Shown one piece after another: positions 7,260 through 14,647 of a DNA stretch of 41,443 nt. The notes under the pieces were generated by a model, which saw nothing but the letters and a program-made list of their open reading frames with translations, did not search any database and had not been told where the DNA came from. This DNA is from Hyphomicrobiales bacterium (GTDB lineage: Bacteria > Pseudomonadota > Alphaproteobacteria > Rhizobiales > Beijerinckiaceae), in assembly GCA_947455025.1 (NCBI GenBank), contig CANGLU010000018.1, positions 1 to 41,443 of the forward strand, written 5' to 3'. Each line of letters opens with the position of its first letter. Position 1 is the stretch's first letter. The position numbers were made by a program, and so were the translations under genes.

Positions 7260-9749
7260 ATGTTACCGATGCGTCTTTCCCGTTCCCGACAAGCCGAATT
7301 TGACGAGGTATCAGGCCACCTCAAGCTGTTTTTCGGCCGACGTCTTTCGGAAATCATCGGCATCGGCTTGATTGTCATCGCGATTTGCATCGCCTTGGCG
7401 CTTGTATCGTGGTCGGTTCAAGATCCAAGCTTTAATCAGGCCGTTAATCGACCCGTCAGCAATCTGTTGGGTCGTCCGGGGGCGATGCTCTCAGACATCA
7501 TGATCCAATTGTTCGGGCTTGGCGCCATGGCTTGGTTAGCGCCTCTCGGATTTTTGGGCTTCCGGCTGATGTCGGGCAAATCCATCACGCCCATCAAGCT
7601 GCGTATCGCGGTCTGGATTTTCGGCGGACTAGCTGCGTGCGCCATCATCAGCGCGCTTCCGATCATCGGGAATTGGCCACTGCCAATCGGTTTGGGGGGC
7701 ATTACGGGTGATGCGATCCTCAATGCCGCTCAAAAACTGCCCGCTTTTGCGGGTTCTTCGACCCGCTTTTTAATGCTCGCTCTGTTGGGTGCTGTTGCTT
7801 TCTTCGGATTGATCATCGCGTCAGGCATAGGCTTCGGACCGCGTGAGGATCAGCAATCCTCATGGGGTGACACCGGATCAAACCGGAACGAATCCTTTGC
7901 AGATGACGATGAAGAAGAAGCGGATCATCAAAGCGATCCAAACATCGCCATCGTTTGGCTTGGTGCGCTCTTTCACGGCGTGTTGAGCGTAAAAAATGCC
8001 ATCCATCGGTGGTATGTCGCGCGGGTAACGCCGGACGATCCGTTCAATACGCTTCACTCAAAGCGTAAGGGCCGTATGGAACCTGGCCTCTCCGAAAATC
8101 ACGCCTTCGAACAAGAGGAAGTGATCAACACTCCAACGCCGACGCGCACCCGAAAAGCCGCAGCAAAACCGGCAAAGCCAGCGGTTACCAAAAGCGGCGA
8201 ACTCGATCTCTATACCTTGCCATCCGAGACGCTCCTTACCGAAGCCAAAAAATCGGTAGGTCCCGTCATGTCGAGCGATGCGCTCGAACAAAATGCCCGA
8301 TTGCTCGAAGGCGTGCTCGAAGATTTTGGCGTTCGCGGCGAAATCGTCAATGTAAGGCCCGGCCCTGTCGTCACGCTTTACGAGCTTGAACCTGCACCGG
8401 GCATTAAATCGTCCCGCGTTATCGGTTTGGCGGACGATATCGCGCGTTCAATGAGTGCCATTTCTGCCCGTGTCGCCGTTGTTCCGGGACGCAATGCAAT
8501 CGGCATTGAGCTTCCAAACCAACGCCGCGAAACGGTCTATTTGCGCGAGCTTATTTCGCAAGATGATTTCGGCGATAGCCAAATGAAGCTCGCTTTGGCA
8601 CTTGGCAAAACCATTGGCGGCGAACCCGTGATGGTCGATCTTGCCCGAATGCCGCATCTGCTCGTCGCCGGTACCACAGGCTCCGGTAAATCCGTCGCCA
8701 TCAACACGATGATCTTGTCGCTTCTGTATCGGCTGAAGCCGGAACAGTGCCGCTTGATCATGGTGGATCCCAAAATGTTGGAACTATCCGTCTATGACGG
8801 CATTCCCCATCTCCTGACCCCCGTTGTGACCGATCCGCGCAAAGCCGTTGTCGCGCTGAAATGGGCGGTGCGCGAGATGGAAGAGCGTTACAAGAAAATG
8901 TCGAAGCTCGGTGTGCGCAACATCGACGGCTTCAATGCGCGTGTGACCGAAGCCGCCGCCAAGGGCGAAACCATTACGCGAACGGTTCAAACGGGCTTTG
9001 ATCGCGATACGGGCGAAGCGATTTTTGAAGACGAAATCATGAAGCTCGAGCCGATCCCCTATATCGTCGTCATCGTCGACGAAATGGCCGACCTCATGAT
9101 GGTCGCGGGTAAAGACATCGAAGGTGCGATCCAGCGCTTGGCGCAAATGGCGCGTGCCGCCGGTATCCATGTCGTGCTGGCCACTCAGCGTCCGTCGGTC
9201 GACGTCATTACAGGCACGATTAAAGCCAATTTCCCGACGCGCATTTCGTTCCAAGTGACGTCGAAAATCGACAGCCGCACGATTTTGGGCGAGCAAGGGG
9301 CCGAACAGCTCCTCGGACAAGGCGATATGTTGTTTATGGCAGGCGGTGGACGCATCAGCCGCGTTCACGGTCCGTTTGTCTCCGACGGCGAAGTGGAAAA
9401 AGTCGTGGCGCATCTCAAAGCGCAAGGGCGACCGAATTACCTTGATGACGTCACCCGCGAAGACCAAGCCGATTTTGAAGACGGGGCGAATGGTGCCGTT
9501 TTCGATCAGGGCAGCTTTGGATCGGCCGGACAAGACCCTTATGATCAAGCGGTCGCCATTGTCTTGCGCGATCGCAAAGCGTCGACGTCCTATATTCAAC
9601 GGCGTCTCCAAATCGGGTACAACCGTGCGGCTTCAATCATGGAACGGATGGAAGACGAGGGCGTTGTGGGCCAACCCAACCATGCAGGAAAGCGCGAGAT
9701 TCTGATCGAGGCACGGTCTGAAGGCGGGCGCGATTTTGACGGCGACTGA
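7260..9749 (+). CDS. ftsK: DNA translocase FtsK
   Basis: A septal DNA pump that clears chromosome ends at division and activates XerCD at dif. The 829-residue protein has four membrane helices within residues 30-185, an acidic linker (near 195-225), and a beta domain/RecA-like motor with Walker A GTTGSGKS (about 471-478) and Walker B VIVDE (about 602-606). The winged-helix gamma domain (YDQAVAIVLRDR to the end, from about residue 760) reads KOPS polarity sequences. AAAGG sits 5 bp before the ATG; a second ATG three codons later is possible. The upstream CtrA box suggests cell-cycle-timed expression. The end overlaps the likely lolA start by 14 bp. Confidence 0.95.
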   Translation: MLPMRLSRSRQAEFDEVSGHLKLFFGRRLSEIIGIGLIVIAICIALALVSWSVQDPSFNQAVNRPVSNLLGRPGAMLSDIMIQLFGLGAMAWLAPLGFLGFRLMSGKSITPIKLRIAVWIFGGLAACAIISALPIIGNWPLPIGLGGITGDAILNAAQKLPAFAGSSTRFLMLALLGAVAFFGLIIASGIGFGPREDQQSSWGDTGSNRNESFADDDEEEADHQSDPNIAIVWLGALFHGVLSVKNAIHRWYVARVTPDDPFNTLHSKRKGRMEPGLSENHAFEQEEVINTPTPTRTRKAAAKPAKPAVTKSGELDLYTLPSETLLTEAKKSVGPVMSSDALEQNARLLEGVLEDFGVRGEIVNVRPGPVVTLYELEPAPGIKSSRVIGLADDIARSMSAISARVAVVPGRNAIGIELPNQRRETVYLRELISQDDFGDSQMKLALALGKTIGGEPVMVDLARMPHLLVAGTTGSGKSVAINTMILSLLYRLKPEQCRLIMVDPKMLELSVYDGIPHLLTPVVTDPRKAVVALKWAVREMEERYKKMSKLGVRNIDGFNARVTEAAAKGETITRTVQTGFDRDTGEAIFEDEIMKLEPIPYIVVIVDEMADLMMVAGKDIEGAIQRLAQMARAAGIHVVLATQRPSVDVITGTIKANFPTRISFQVTSKIDSRTILGEQGAEQLLGQGDMLFMAGGGRISRVHGPFVSDGEVEKVVAHLKAQGRPNYLDDVTREDQADFEDGANGAVFDQGSFGSAGQDPYDQAVAIVLRDRKASTSYIQRRLQIGYNRAASIMERMEDEGVVGQPNHAGKREILIEARSEGGRDFDGD

Positions 9750-10509
9750 TCAAAAACTGCACGCCCGCTTGATGGTGTGCGGGTGGCTCTGCATCGAGCT
9801 TTTCATGGGTGCATCCGCAAATGCTCAAGCGATTGGCGGGAAAATTCCGTTGCCCCCGCGCCGCCCGGCCAATTTCGGCGTAACTTCTCCCACACCCGCA
9901 CAAGAAACGGCACCAATTGTGCAGCCGGTGAAGCCTGCTCCGATGAAACCGGCCGCCATCGATATCTCGCCGGAAGAAATGCTGGCCAATATCAATGAAT
10001 CGCTGACCAATTTGAAACAGTTCAGCGCCAAATTCTCGCAATTCAGCGCCAATGGCCAACAAACATCCGGCAAACTCACGGTCCTTCGACCCGGTCGCTT
10101 GCGGTTTGACTATAATCCGCCAAGCACCATCACAATTATTGCCGATGGCAATTCCGTTGCCGTGATTGATTCAAAACTCAATACGCAAGACGTCTATTCC
10201 ATCGGCCTCACCCCACTCAAATTTTTGCTCGGTGGAACGATCAATCTCGCGCGTGATTTTAAGGTGACGGAAGTCGTCAATGAGGGCGAACGCATCGCGG
10301 TTTATGCCGAAGATTCATCCACCTTCGGCGGAACCTCACGCATTGTTTTAGGCTTTGACCCTAAATCCTTGGTGCTCAAACAATGGACTGTAACCGATCC
10401 GCAGGGCTATGAGGTGAATGTGGTTCTGGCCAATATCGACACGCGGCACGAGCCTGATGCGATGCAATTTGTCATTCCAGAAAACCCCAATTCGACCCGT
10501 AAAAAATAA
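9736..10509 (+). CDS. lolA: Outer-membrane lipoprotein carrier LolA
   Basis: A periplasmic chaperone that takes mature lipoproteins from LolCDE to the outer membrane. A hydrophobic signal sequence covers roughly residues 11-30, with cleavage likely after ANA or AQA (residues 30-32). A Pro-rich linker follows (about 35-75), then the LolA fold from the MLANINESLTNLKQFSAKF helix onward, with the G-R-L-R-F-D-Y segment typical of the family. The TTG at 9736 lies inside the ftsK end and has AAGG upstream (9721-9724). An ATG at 9772 would shorten the signal peptide and has no good ribosome site. The ftsK-lolA-xthA order is common in Rhizobiales. The Pro-rich spacer makes it longer than E. coli LolA. 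Confidence 0.88.
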   Translation: MTATDQKLHARLMVCGWLCIELFMGASANAQAIGGKIPLPPRRPANFGVTSPTPAQETAPIVQPVKPAPMKPAAIDISPEEMLANINESLTNLKQFSAKFSQFSANGQQTSGKLTVLRPGRLRFDYNPPSTITIIADGNSVAVIDSKLNTQDVYSIGLTPLKFLLGGTINLARDFKVTEVVNEGERIAVYAEDSSTFGGTSRIVLGFDPKSLVLKQWTVTDPQGYEVNVVLANIDTRHEPDAMQFVIPENPNSTRKK

Positions 10510-10597
10510 GGTGTTTTCCGAGCGAAGAAAGCATTTCCGCGCTTGCTAGTCGGAGCGTGAAACAATACCCCTGATCGTAGCAAAAAGGGGATCCGCT

Positions 10598-11410
10598 TTG
10601 AGCCTGACCGTCGCCACTTGGAACATCAACTCCGTTCGCCTTCGTACGGGTCTTGTGCAACGTTTCTTGGAAGAGACACGGCCGGACGTGTTGTGTTTGC
10701 AAGAAACAAAATGTCCCGATGATCAATTCCCAAGCGGTGATTTTAAAAAGCTCGGCTACACCCATATCGCGGTGAATGGTCAAAAGGGCTATCACGGCGT
10801 TGCCATTCTCTCGCGCTTGCCGTTCGTGAGCCAAGATAGCCGCATTTTTGCGGCAAAGAATGATTGCCGCCACATCAGCGTTACCTTTGGCAAAGAGGCG
10901 CGCGCCGCCAAAGATGTCACCATCCATAATTTTTATGTCCCCGCCGGTGGTGACGTGCCCGATCCGGAAGCGAATGAAAAATTCGCGCATAAGCTCACTT
11001 TCCTCGACGAGATGCGGGATTGGGGATTGTCCGATAGACCTGCCGCGGGCAAAGCCATTCTTGTCGGTGATTTAAACGTCGCTCCGCTCGAAAACGATGT
11101 CTGGAGCCACAAGCAAATGCTGGATGTTGTCTCCCACACGCCGATTGAATGCGAAAAATTGAATGCAGCGATTGATGCGGCGGAATGGGTCGACGCCATC
11201 CGCACGCTTAAGCCCGAGCCGGAACGGGTTTATACGTGGTGGAGCTATCGCGCGGCGGATTGGGCGGCTTCAAACCGCGGCCGGCGGCTGGATCACGTCT
11301 GGGTTTCCAAAGCCCTTGCTCCGGGGCTTTCATCCTTGACTGTGCATCGCGATGCTCGGAGTTGGGAGCGGCCCTCCGATCACGTTCCCGTTACCATCGA
11401 GCTGGCATAA
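10598..11410 (+). CDS. xthA: Exodeoxyribonuclease III
   Basis: An AP endonuclease and 3'-5' exonuclease of the EEP superfamily, acting in base-excision repair. All catalytic blocks are present in order: N-terminal ATWNINS (Asn), LQETK (metal-binding Glu), YHGVAILSR, VGDLNVAP (Asp and Asn), and the C-terminal RLDHVWVS and SDHVPV with the catalytic Asp-His. Length (270 residues) is standard. The start is TTG, supported by AAGGGG at 10585-10590 with good spacing and by the family N-terminus (SLTVATWNINSVR). The 3' end is 1 bp away from the convergent CNB-domain gene. Confidence 0.94.
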   Translation: MSLTVATWNINSVRLRTGLVQRFLEETRPDVLCLQETKCPDDQFPSGDFKKLGYTHIAVNGQKGYHGVAILSRLPFVSQDSRIFAAKNDCRHISVTFGKEARAAKDVTIHNFYVPAGGDVPDPEANEKFAHKLTFLDEMRDWGLSDRPAAGKAILVGDLNVAPLENDVWSHKQMLDVVSHTPIECEKLNAAIDAAEWVDAIRTLKPEPERVYTWWSYRAADWAASNRGRRLDHVWVSKALAPGLSSLTVHRDARSWERPSDHVPVTIELA

Positions 11411-11411
11411 A

Positions 11412-11858
11412 TCAGATCGCGTTATTCGCTAGAATTCGATCGAGCGCTTTTGCAAAAGCATCCGCGCGTAAAGCCAGTTTTTCCCGCAGAGCTTGCGCGG
11501 CATCGGAATATTCGTTCAGCAGTCGTAAAATCAATTTACGCGGAAAAATGATGATGCGGGATGTTTCGCGCGCGGTCGCATTCGTGGCCCGCTCCCCTTC
11601 CGCCAAGAGAGAATATTCGCCGATCAGCATTCCCGGGCGGACAAATTCCGCCGCTTTATGGGAATCGCTGGTGAGTGAAATCAGGCCAGACTGAAGGAGA
11701 TAACCCTCATCGGCCACATCTCCTTTTGAAAATAGTACTTCATTCGGACGCAAAATTCGGGAATCAGCCGCAAACAAGATCAGCCGCAGCTGATCTGGCT
11801 GGAAGACTTGGAAAAAATCGAGCCGTCTAAGCAATAAAATATCGTCGTCAATCGCCAT
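11412..11858 (-). CDS. Stand-alone cyclic nucleotide-binding (CNB) domain protein
   Basis: A 148-residue protein consisting of one CRP-type beta-roll plus C-terminal helices, without the helix-turn-helix of a CRP/FNR regulator. The phosphate-binding cassette is recognisable: G80-E81 in IGEYSLL and R90 in ERATNATA, the residues that bind the cyclic phosphate and ribose in this family. It should therefore be able to bind cAMP or cGMP, but its output is unknown. It overlaps the upstream regulator gene by 11 bp, so the two are translated together and probably work as partners. An oxygen- or redox-sensing role (as in FNR) is unlikely because no Cys cluster is present. I recognise the arrangement as recurrent beside xthA in Rhizobiales, but know of no function. 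Confidence 0.85.
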   Translation of the reverse strand: MAIDDDILLLRRLDFFQVFQPDQLRLILFAADSRILRPNEVLFSKGDVADEGYLLQSGLISLTSDSHKAAEFVRPGMLIGEYSLLAEGERATNATARETSRIIIFPRKLILRLLNEYSDAAQALREKLALRADAFAKALDRILANNAI

Positions 11859-12525
11859 GTGAAGGGGCCTTGTCTGTCCGCTCGATCAGCCGATACCCAC
11901 CGGGCTCGGTGATTAAAAGCTCTGCATTGGCGGGATCTTTTTCAATCTTTTGGCGCAAACGATAAATATGCGTTTCAAGCGTATGCGTTGTCACTTGGGC
12001 ATTATAGCCCCAAATTTCCGCCAATAATACGTCGCGTGAAACAATTTCGCCGCGCGCGCGGTGCATGAAGCTTAAAAAATCAGCTTCTTTATCGGTCAGC
12101 TTTTCAGATTGCCCATCGGGGCCTTCGAGCACCCGCGTCCCTTGTGAAAGCCGATAGGGCCCGATCGTCAGCCACGGATCTTCCCTAACTTTAAAGGTCC
12201 GAACCAGGCTGCGAATGCGGCCGATCAAAGCCGAAGCGCGAAGGGGAAGATCCAAGGTTTCAATATCATGGATCGGCTCGGCACCCTGGCCCAATTGCAA
12301 AAACGGACCGCGATAACCCAAGGCCCGCAAGTCTTGGATTTCCGGCCCCAGCCCATCAAAGCCAAGGACAAGGTCAATCCGCTCGACATCAAGGGGGCGT
12401 TCAAAGTGATAGGGTTTTTGGGCAATCGATACCGAAAAATCAGGATCAAGCGCCAATTGCTCGGCCAACAGCACGCAACGGCCTTTCACATCGCTTAAAA
12501 GCAAGATCGAAAGCGTCTCGGCCAT
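11848..12525 (-). CDS. OmpR-family response regulator with a degenerate receiver domain
   Basis: A 225-residue protein: receiver-like domain (about 1-115) and an OmpR/PhoB winged helix (about 128-220). The DNA-binding part is intact: LTDKEADFLSFM, the SRDVLLAEIWGY helix, the recognition helix in THTLETHIYRLRQKIE, and the C-terminal hairpin GGYRL. The receiver lacks the usual chemistry. Its N-terminal acidic pair is SD (residues 11-12), the beta-3 strand reads IDLVLGFDG so that D57 is shifted by one from the normal phospho-Asp place, and the conserved Lys before loop 5 is replaced (LPLRA). It is probably not controlled by standard phosphorylation. No histidine kinase is nearby; the overlapping CNB protein is the obvious candidate input. 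DNA targets are unknown. Confidence 0.88.
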   Translation of the reverse strand: MAETLSILLLSDVKGRCVLLAEQLALDPDFSVSIAQKPYHFERPLDVERIDLVLGFDGLGPEIQDLRALGYRGPFLQLGQGAEPIHDIETLDLPLRASALIGRIRSLVRTFKVREDPWLTIGPYRLSQGTRVLEGPDGQSEKLTDKEADFLSFMHRARGEIVSRDVLLAEIWGYNAQVTTHTLETHIYRLRQKIEKDPANAELLITEPGGYRLIERTDKAPSHGD

Positions 12526-12606
12526 TCAATCGGCAACCTTCATTTGTAGGACCTTGTCCGTAGCATCATCTGTGAGTAGACCAGCCTAAGGACACGTGGC
12601 AAGTCT

Positions 12607-12639
12607 TTGATCCTTGTTCACAAAGCTTCAGCGGATCAA
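12607..12639 (+). promoter_or_regulatory. Inverted repeat covering the ribosome-binding site of the YkuD gene
   Basis: TTGATCC (12607-12613) pairs with GGATCAA (12633-12639) across a 19-nt loop. The right arm contains GGA, the best ribosome-binding match for the ATG at 12644. In mRNA this hairpin would hide that site; in DNA it could instead be an operator. The alternative TTG start (12614) falls in the loop. Confidence 0.4.
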
Positions 12640-12643
12640 GCGC

Positions 12644-13156
12644 ATGATTGCCCATCTTTTCGCACATATCAGCCAAAAACATCGCGGATTCATTCGGATG
12701 GGAACGCTGACTTTACCCTGCGCGATCGGCAAATCGGGGATTGTATCGGGTAAGCGCGAAGGAGACGGCGGCACGCCGCGCGCGCTGCTTCGCCCGATGA
12801 TGATCTATTTCCGGCCAGACCAGTTCAGACGCCACCGTTTCGCCCTTCCCGCAAAAGCCATTACCCGCACGATGGGTTGGTGCGATGATCCCCGCTCGCC
12901 GCGGTATAACCGCGAAATTCCTTTGCCGAGCGCTCACTCCCACGAAAAGCTTTGGCGAGACGATGGTCTTTATGACATTGTTGTTGAGACGGATTGGAAC
13001 AGGCGTCCTGCCATTTCCGGCCGAGGAAGCGCCATTTTCATTCATCTGGCGCGGCCGGGATTTAAACCGACAGAAGGCTGCATTGCCTTTGACCGCAAAG
13101 GAATGAAGCTTTTTCTATCCCATTTGCACAAAACCATGCGCATTCGCATTCACTGA
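12644..13156 (+). CDS. YkuD-family L,D-transpeptidase-like protein
   Basis: A 170-residue protein with a YkuD catalytic domain, the fold that makes 3-3 peptidoglycan cross-links or attaches lipoproteins to the wall. The catalytic pair is visible as H134 (IFIHLARPGF) and C146 (PTEGCIAF), the pattern of the alphaproteobacterial short subgroup. No signal peptide or membrane segment is present in the first 30 residues, which is odd for a wall enzyme. I chose the ATG at 12644 because GGA precedes it at good spacing; a TTG at 12614 would add ten residues but no signal sequence. It diverges from the response-regulator gene. Confidence 0.82.
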   Translation: MIAHLFAHISQKHRGFIRMGTLTLPCAIGKSGIVSGKREGDGGTPRALLRPMMIYFRPDQFRRHRFALPAKAITRTMGWCDDPRSPRYNREIPLPSAHSHEKLWRDDGLYDIVVETDWNRRPAISGRGSAIFIHLARPGFKPTEGCIAFDRKGMKLFLSHLHKTMRIRIH

Positions 13157-13168
13157 AAGAACTCTCAC

Positions 13169-13843
13169 GTGCTGACGCCAACGGAACCCTGCCTGCTGTT
13201 TGATATCGATGGAACGCTCGTCGATACGGATAAAGTCCATATTGTCGCGTTCAACGAGATATTAAGCCGCTTCGGTGTCCATGTGGATGAGGAGACCTAT
13301 CGCCACCGTATATCGGGGCGAATGAACAACGATGTTTTGGCCGATTTATTGCCGGACCTATCTGTTCCCGATCACATTAAAATAGGTCAGGAAAAAGAGG
13401 CCCTCTTCCGCTCCATGGTCGGCGATATGGAGCCTATTGCAGGGCTAATCGATCTTCTCGATTGGGCCGACGCAGCAGGATTGCGGTATGCGGCCGTCAC
13501 CAATGCACCAAAAGAAAATGCGGAACTCGTTTTAAAATCACTTCAAGCAACCGAGCGCTTTTCGGCTGTCATTTTATCGGATGATCTAGAGCACGCTAAG
13601 CCCCACCCGCTCCCCTACCTCACAGGTCTATCGCGTCTTGATGGCGATGTGACGCGCAGCATGGCCTTTGAAGATTCAAAATCCGGTATAACCTCGGCCA
13701 GTGCGGCTGGCTTGGGCGTGATAGGGCTGACAACCTCGCTCGATCGGGCGACCCTTCAATCCTTCGGGGCCCATCTCACCGCGCCTGATTATCTTAATGA
13801 TGATCTGCGGCGCTTTATCAAAGATCGGACGGGTAAACGCTAA
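13169..13843 (+). CDS. HAD-superfamily phosphatase/phosphoglucomutase-like hydrolase
   Basis: A 224-residue HAD hydrolase with a C1 helical cap, of the beta-phosphoglucomutase/sugar-phosphatase group. Motif I is DIDGT with D12 as nucleophile and D14 as acid/base; motif II is VTNAP; motif III Lys is in KPHPLPYL; motif IV is FEDSKSG. The substrate cannot be predicted; small sugar phosphates are typical for this group. The start is GTG at 13169, 12 bp after the YkuD gene, so the two are likely cotranscribed. Its stop codon interlocks with that of the convergent yggS gene (CTAA, 13840-13843). Confidence 0.88.
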   Translation: MLTPTEPCLLFDIDGTLVDTDKVHIVAFNEILSRFGVHVDEETYRHRISGRMNNDVLADLLPDLSVPDHIKIGQEKEALFRSMVGDMEPIAGLIDLLDWADAAGLRYAAVTNAPKENAELVLKSLQATERFSAVILSDDLEHAKPHPLPYLTGLSRLDGDVTRSMAFEDSKSGITSASAAGLGVIGLTTSLDRATLQSFGAHLTAPDYLNDDLRRFIKDRTGKR

Positions 13844-14520
13844 CCCCGATGGCCAAAAATCGCGCTACCGACACGGATATGGGTCGCGCCCATTTGAATC
13901 GCTTCCTCAAAATCGGCGCTCATACCCATTGAAAGCGTCTTAAGGCCATGCCGCTCGGCTATTTTACGCAATAGACCGAAATGAGGTGAAGGCGGCTCGT
14001 CCACCGGCGGAATACACATCAGGCCTTCAATCGGTAGCTTCCACTCGTCCTTGCATCGGGTCAAAAAAGCATCCGCCTCTAGCGGCAAAATTCCGGCCTT
14101 TTGCGGCTCCTCGCCCGTATTCACCTGAACATAGAGTTTGGGCCTGCGCTCCGTTTTCGAAAATTCTTTCGCCAAGGCTTCAGCAATCGAAGGGCGATCA
14201 ACCGTTTCAATCACATCGAACAGCGCCACTGCTTCTTTTGCTTTATTGCTTTGCAACGGTCCAATCAGATGCAATTCGACATCCGGAAATTGCGCTTTCA
14301 ATTCAGGCCATTTTTGCATCGATTCCTGAACACGGTTTTCACCAAAAACGCGTTGACCATCTTGCAACACGGGCAAAATCGCATCCGCAAAATAGGTTTT
14401 CGAAACCGCAATCAGCGTCACTTCATCGGGCGAGCGTCGTGCATGACGCGCCGCGCGCTCCACTTCGGATCGCACCTGACGCAACCGCGCAACGACATTA
14501 TGTTCTGGTTCGTCCGACAT
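13840..14520 (-). CDS. yggS: YggS-family pyridoxal-phosphate homeostasis protein
   Basis: A single-domain PLP-binding TIM-barrel protein (YggS/PLPBP) involved in vitamin B6 and amino-acid homeostasis, with no known catalytic reaction. From the ATG at 14520 it has 226 residues. The PLP lysine is K41 in LIAVSKTY. Further marks are FGENRVQE, HLIGPLQSNKAKEA, the V-Q-V-N-T-G-E-E-P-Q-K strand, and the phosphate-binding end S-M-G-M-S-A-D-F-E-x-A with IRVGSAIFG. The frame continues upstream for 36 codons, but that part does not resemble the family. It diverges from leuS. Confidence 0.93.
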   Translation of the reverse strand: MSDEPEHNVVARLRQVRSEVERAARHARRSPDEVTLIAVSKTYFADAILPVLQDGQRVFGENRVQESMQKWPELKAQFPDVELHLIGPLQSNKAKEAVALFDVIETVDRPSIAEALAKEFSKTERRPKLYVQVNTGEEPQKAGILPLEADAFLTRCKDEWKLPIEGLMCIPPVDEPPSPHFGLLRKIAERHGLKTLSMGMSADFEEAIQMGATHIRVGSAIFGHRG

Positions 14521-14591
14521 TTTTGGTGCTCCCGATTGCGAAAGATTGACCCCAAGCCCTAAATCGTGTCCTAGTCCGGTTGAGCCGCGCG

Positions 14592-14607
14592 ACGCAAGCG
14601 TTTGCGT
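14592..14607. repeat. Short inverted repeat between yggS and leuS
   Basis: ACGCAA and TTGCGT arms separated by GCGT, in the 127-bp divergent spacer, about 40 bp upstream of the leuS start. It could be an operator or just part of a promoter; no known motif is matched. Confidence 0.3.
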
Positions 14608-14647
14608 GAAGCTATTGTAGTGCATCACTGACTATACCGGAATTGAC

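Noticed and set aside
8784-9611. 275-codon minus-strand frame inside ftsK
   Set aside because: Antisense shadow of the FtsK motor; composition is Arg/His-rich and no ribosome site or motif is present.
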